Origin: Coriobacteriaceae bacterium
GTDB taxonomy: Bacteria; Actinomycetota; Coriobacteriia; Coriobacteriales; Coriobacteriaceae
Assembly: GCA_902363125.1 (NCBI GenBank)
Contig: CABIZD010000001.1
Location: 186,001 to 250,000 of the forward strand
DNA length: 64,000 nucleotides
Direction: 5' to 3'
Below the pieces are notes generated by a model. The model made no database searches. It was not told where the DNA came from and was given only the letters and a program-made list of their open reading frames with translations. Of the stretch, positions 62,689-64,000 are shown piece after piece (position 1 is the first letter of the stretch; the number at the start of each line of letters is the position of its first letter). The position numbers were made by a program, and so were the translations under genes.

Positions 62689-64000
62689 CTATCGAACCGA
62701 AGAATCGCCCGAGGCCGAAGAGGTATCGGGCTCGTCATAAATCACGCCGAGCACGTCGCGCACGACATGCATCGCGGTATCTGAGCCACCGCCGCCCTGC
62801 TCCAAGACAGTAGCGATGACATACTTGGGATCATCGGCCGGTGCATAGGCGCAGAACCACGCGTATTCGTCCTCGCCGCTTTTCTCGCCCGTGCCCGACT
62901 TGCCGTATACCTGCGGCGTCAGGGTGCCAAAGTGAGCCGCCAGGGACGTCGATGCCGTGTAAATCACGTCGTGCATGCCGTTGCGAACAAGAGTCAAATC
63001 CGAATCGCTGTTGATCTTGGCCTCCAGGCGCTTCTTCTTTCCCTTGCCGTTGTACTTATAGGCATCGCCGTCGCCATCGCGCGATACTGCAGACAAAAAC
63101 ACGTGAGGCACGTACTGTTTGCCGCCGTTGGCAAGACCCATATAAGCGCACGCCATCTGCAGGGGCGTCACCAGAATGTCGCCCTGGCCGATGGCAATGT
63201 TGGTCATATCACCGGCATTCCACTTGCGGTCCTCGGCAGAGGCGTCGGTAAAGTACGACTCCTTCCACTCGGCATCGGGAATACGGCCCGCGCCCTCACT
63301 CGGCAGATCGATACCGCAGGTCTTGCCTAGGCCCCAGCGACGAAAGATCTCCTGCAGGCCCTCGGAATGTTGCTCGTCATAAAAGAACGCCTTGCCCATG
63401 TCGTAGAAGACGGGGTCGCACGAGTTGGCGATACCCGACTGCAGCGTCATGGTGCCGTGGCCGGAATGCAGCCAGCAGTACTTGCCCCAAGCCTTGCCCA
63501 GACCCGTCCAATAGCCCGTGCAGTTGGTCGTCTGCCCCGACGTGTAGGTTCCAAACTCAAGACCGGCCAGTGCCGAGAGCGGCTTGATGGTCGAGGCCGA
63601 CATGTACTGTCCGCTAATGGCGCGGTTGAGCAGCGGGTGCGAACCCTTGTCATCATTGAGCTCGGTCCACACGTCATTTGAGACGCCGCCGATAAAGACG
63701 GACGGATCGAACTTGGGCTCGCTCGCCATGCCCAGGATCTCGCCGTTGTTGGGATCGAGACACACCACAGCGCCGTTGCCGGCATTGCTGTAGCCAGTGG
63801 TCTTGGCAAGCTCGATGGCGCTCGCCAGCGCCGTCTCACAGGCCTGTTGGATCTTGAGGTCGAGCGTGAGCTTAATGTCGGAGCCGGCCTTGGCGGGCAC
63901 GGCGCCGGCCTGACCGGTCACATTGCCCGAGGCATCGACCTTGACGGTCTGCTCGCCACGAATACCCTGCAGCAGGTTTTCGTAGTAGCTCTCAACACCC
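62689..64000 (-). CDS. mrdA: Penicillin-binding protein 2 (transpeptidase), cut by window edge
   Basis: Elongation-specific transpeptidase partner of RodA. The visible 437 codons run from the end of the non-penicillin-binding domain (GVESYYENLLQGIRGEQ) through the transpeptidase domain. Active-site motifs are SASTIKPLS (SxxK), IANSCDPVF (SxD in place of SxN, as in E. coli PBP2) and GKSGTGEK (KSGT). The frame is open to the window edge; the N-terminus and membrane anchor lie beyond it. Confidence 0.94.
   Translation of the reverse strand, partial: GVESYYENLLQGIRGEQTVKVDASGNVTGQAGAVPAKAGSDIKLTLDLKIQQACETALASAIELAKTTGYSNAGNGAVVCLDPNNGEILGMASEPKFDPSVFIGGVSNDVWTELNDDKGSHPLLNRAISGQYMSASTIKPLSALAGLEFGTYTSGQTTNCTGYWTGLGKAWGKYCWLHSGHGTMTLQSGIANSCDPVFYDMGKAFFYDEQHSEGLQEIFRRWGLGKTCGIDLPSEGAGRIPDAEWKESYFTDASAEDRKWNAGDMTNIAIGQGDILVTPLQMACAYMGLANGGKQYVPHVFLSAVSRDGDGDAYKYNGKGKKKRLEAKINSDSDLTLVRNGMHDVIYTASTSLAAHFGTLTPQVYGKSGTGEKSGEDEYAWFCAYAPADDPKYVIATVLEQGGGGSDTAMHVVRDVLGVIYDEPDTSSASGDSSVR

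Noticed and set aside
62868..62960. Missing SxN motif in PBP2 as a sign of inactivity
   Set aside because: The motif is SCD, which is normal for PBP2-type enzymes, and SxxK and KSGT are intact.

Overview
The window reads as a slice of a Collinsella-like chromosome (Coriobacteriia, Actinomycetota). This is inferred from the high GC content, frequent GTG/TTG starts, an actinobacterial integration host factor upstream of gmk-rpoZ, a short zinc-type L28 and an anaerobic fermentative gene set (adhE, ppdK). Almost everything is housekeeping DNA. Most genes lie on the minus strand in tightly packed operons, with many start and stop codons overlapping. Only rpmB, adhE, a kinase-like gene and dinB are on the plus strand. 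I see no rRNA, tRNA, CRISPR array, prophage or complete mobile element.

Layout in descending order (direction of minus-strand transcription): 64.0-57.8 kb holds mrdA-rodA, a DUF697-like gene and a TIGR03960/DUF2344 radical-SAM pair; 57.7-53.7 kb holds rplU-rpmA, then obgE-nadD-yqeK-rsfS. dinB (+) follows. rpsP-khpA-rimM-trmD-lepB lies at 52.2-49.7 kb, and glyQ-glyS with a PPDK regulator and ppdK at 49.6-42.6 kb. Next come rplS, rnhB, and yraN-comM-dprA-trmFO-xerC (42.4-35.8 kb), then rpsB-tsf and pyrH-frr-uppS-cdsA-dxr-rseP-ispG-proS (35.6-25.5 kb). The glyQS-ppdK block splits what is often one cluster (rpsP to dprA). The plus-strand island at 21.0-25.3 kb contains rpmB, a transposase remnant, adhE and a kinase-like gene. 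Below it are the pyrimidine genes pyrR-B-C and pyrK-D-F (20.6-15.3 kb), mihF-gmk-rpoZ-thiI, comEA-comEC-holA, rpsT, and lepA-dusB-hemW, a membrane J-protein, dnaJ, mtaB and the start of phoH.

Functional themes: pyrimidine synthesis under a likely PyrR attenuator; DNA uptake and processing (comEA, comEC, comM, dprA); isoprenoid and lipid supply for the envelope (dxr, ispG, uppS, cdsA) with elongasome genes (mrdA, rodA); tRNA modification (mtaB, dusB, thiI, trmFO, trmD); and pyruvate/ethanol metabolism (ppdK with its regulator, adhE).

The points most worth a second look are a related double-TTTGGT element about 75 bases upstream of both competence operons; a xerC gene whose conserved N-terminus is reached only from an AUA start; a J-protein with a three-helix membrane tail in place of its second substrate domain; an RseP with an inserted winged-helix-like segment; a RAYT transposase remnant bounded by a perfect 19-bp inverted repeat; and operator-like repeats upstream of adhE and ppdK.
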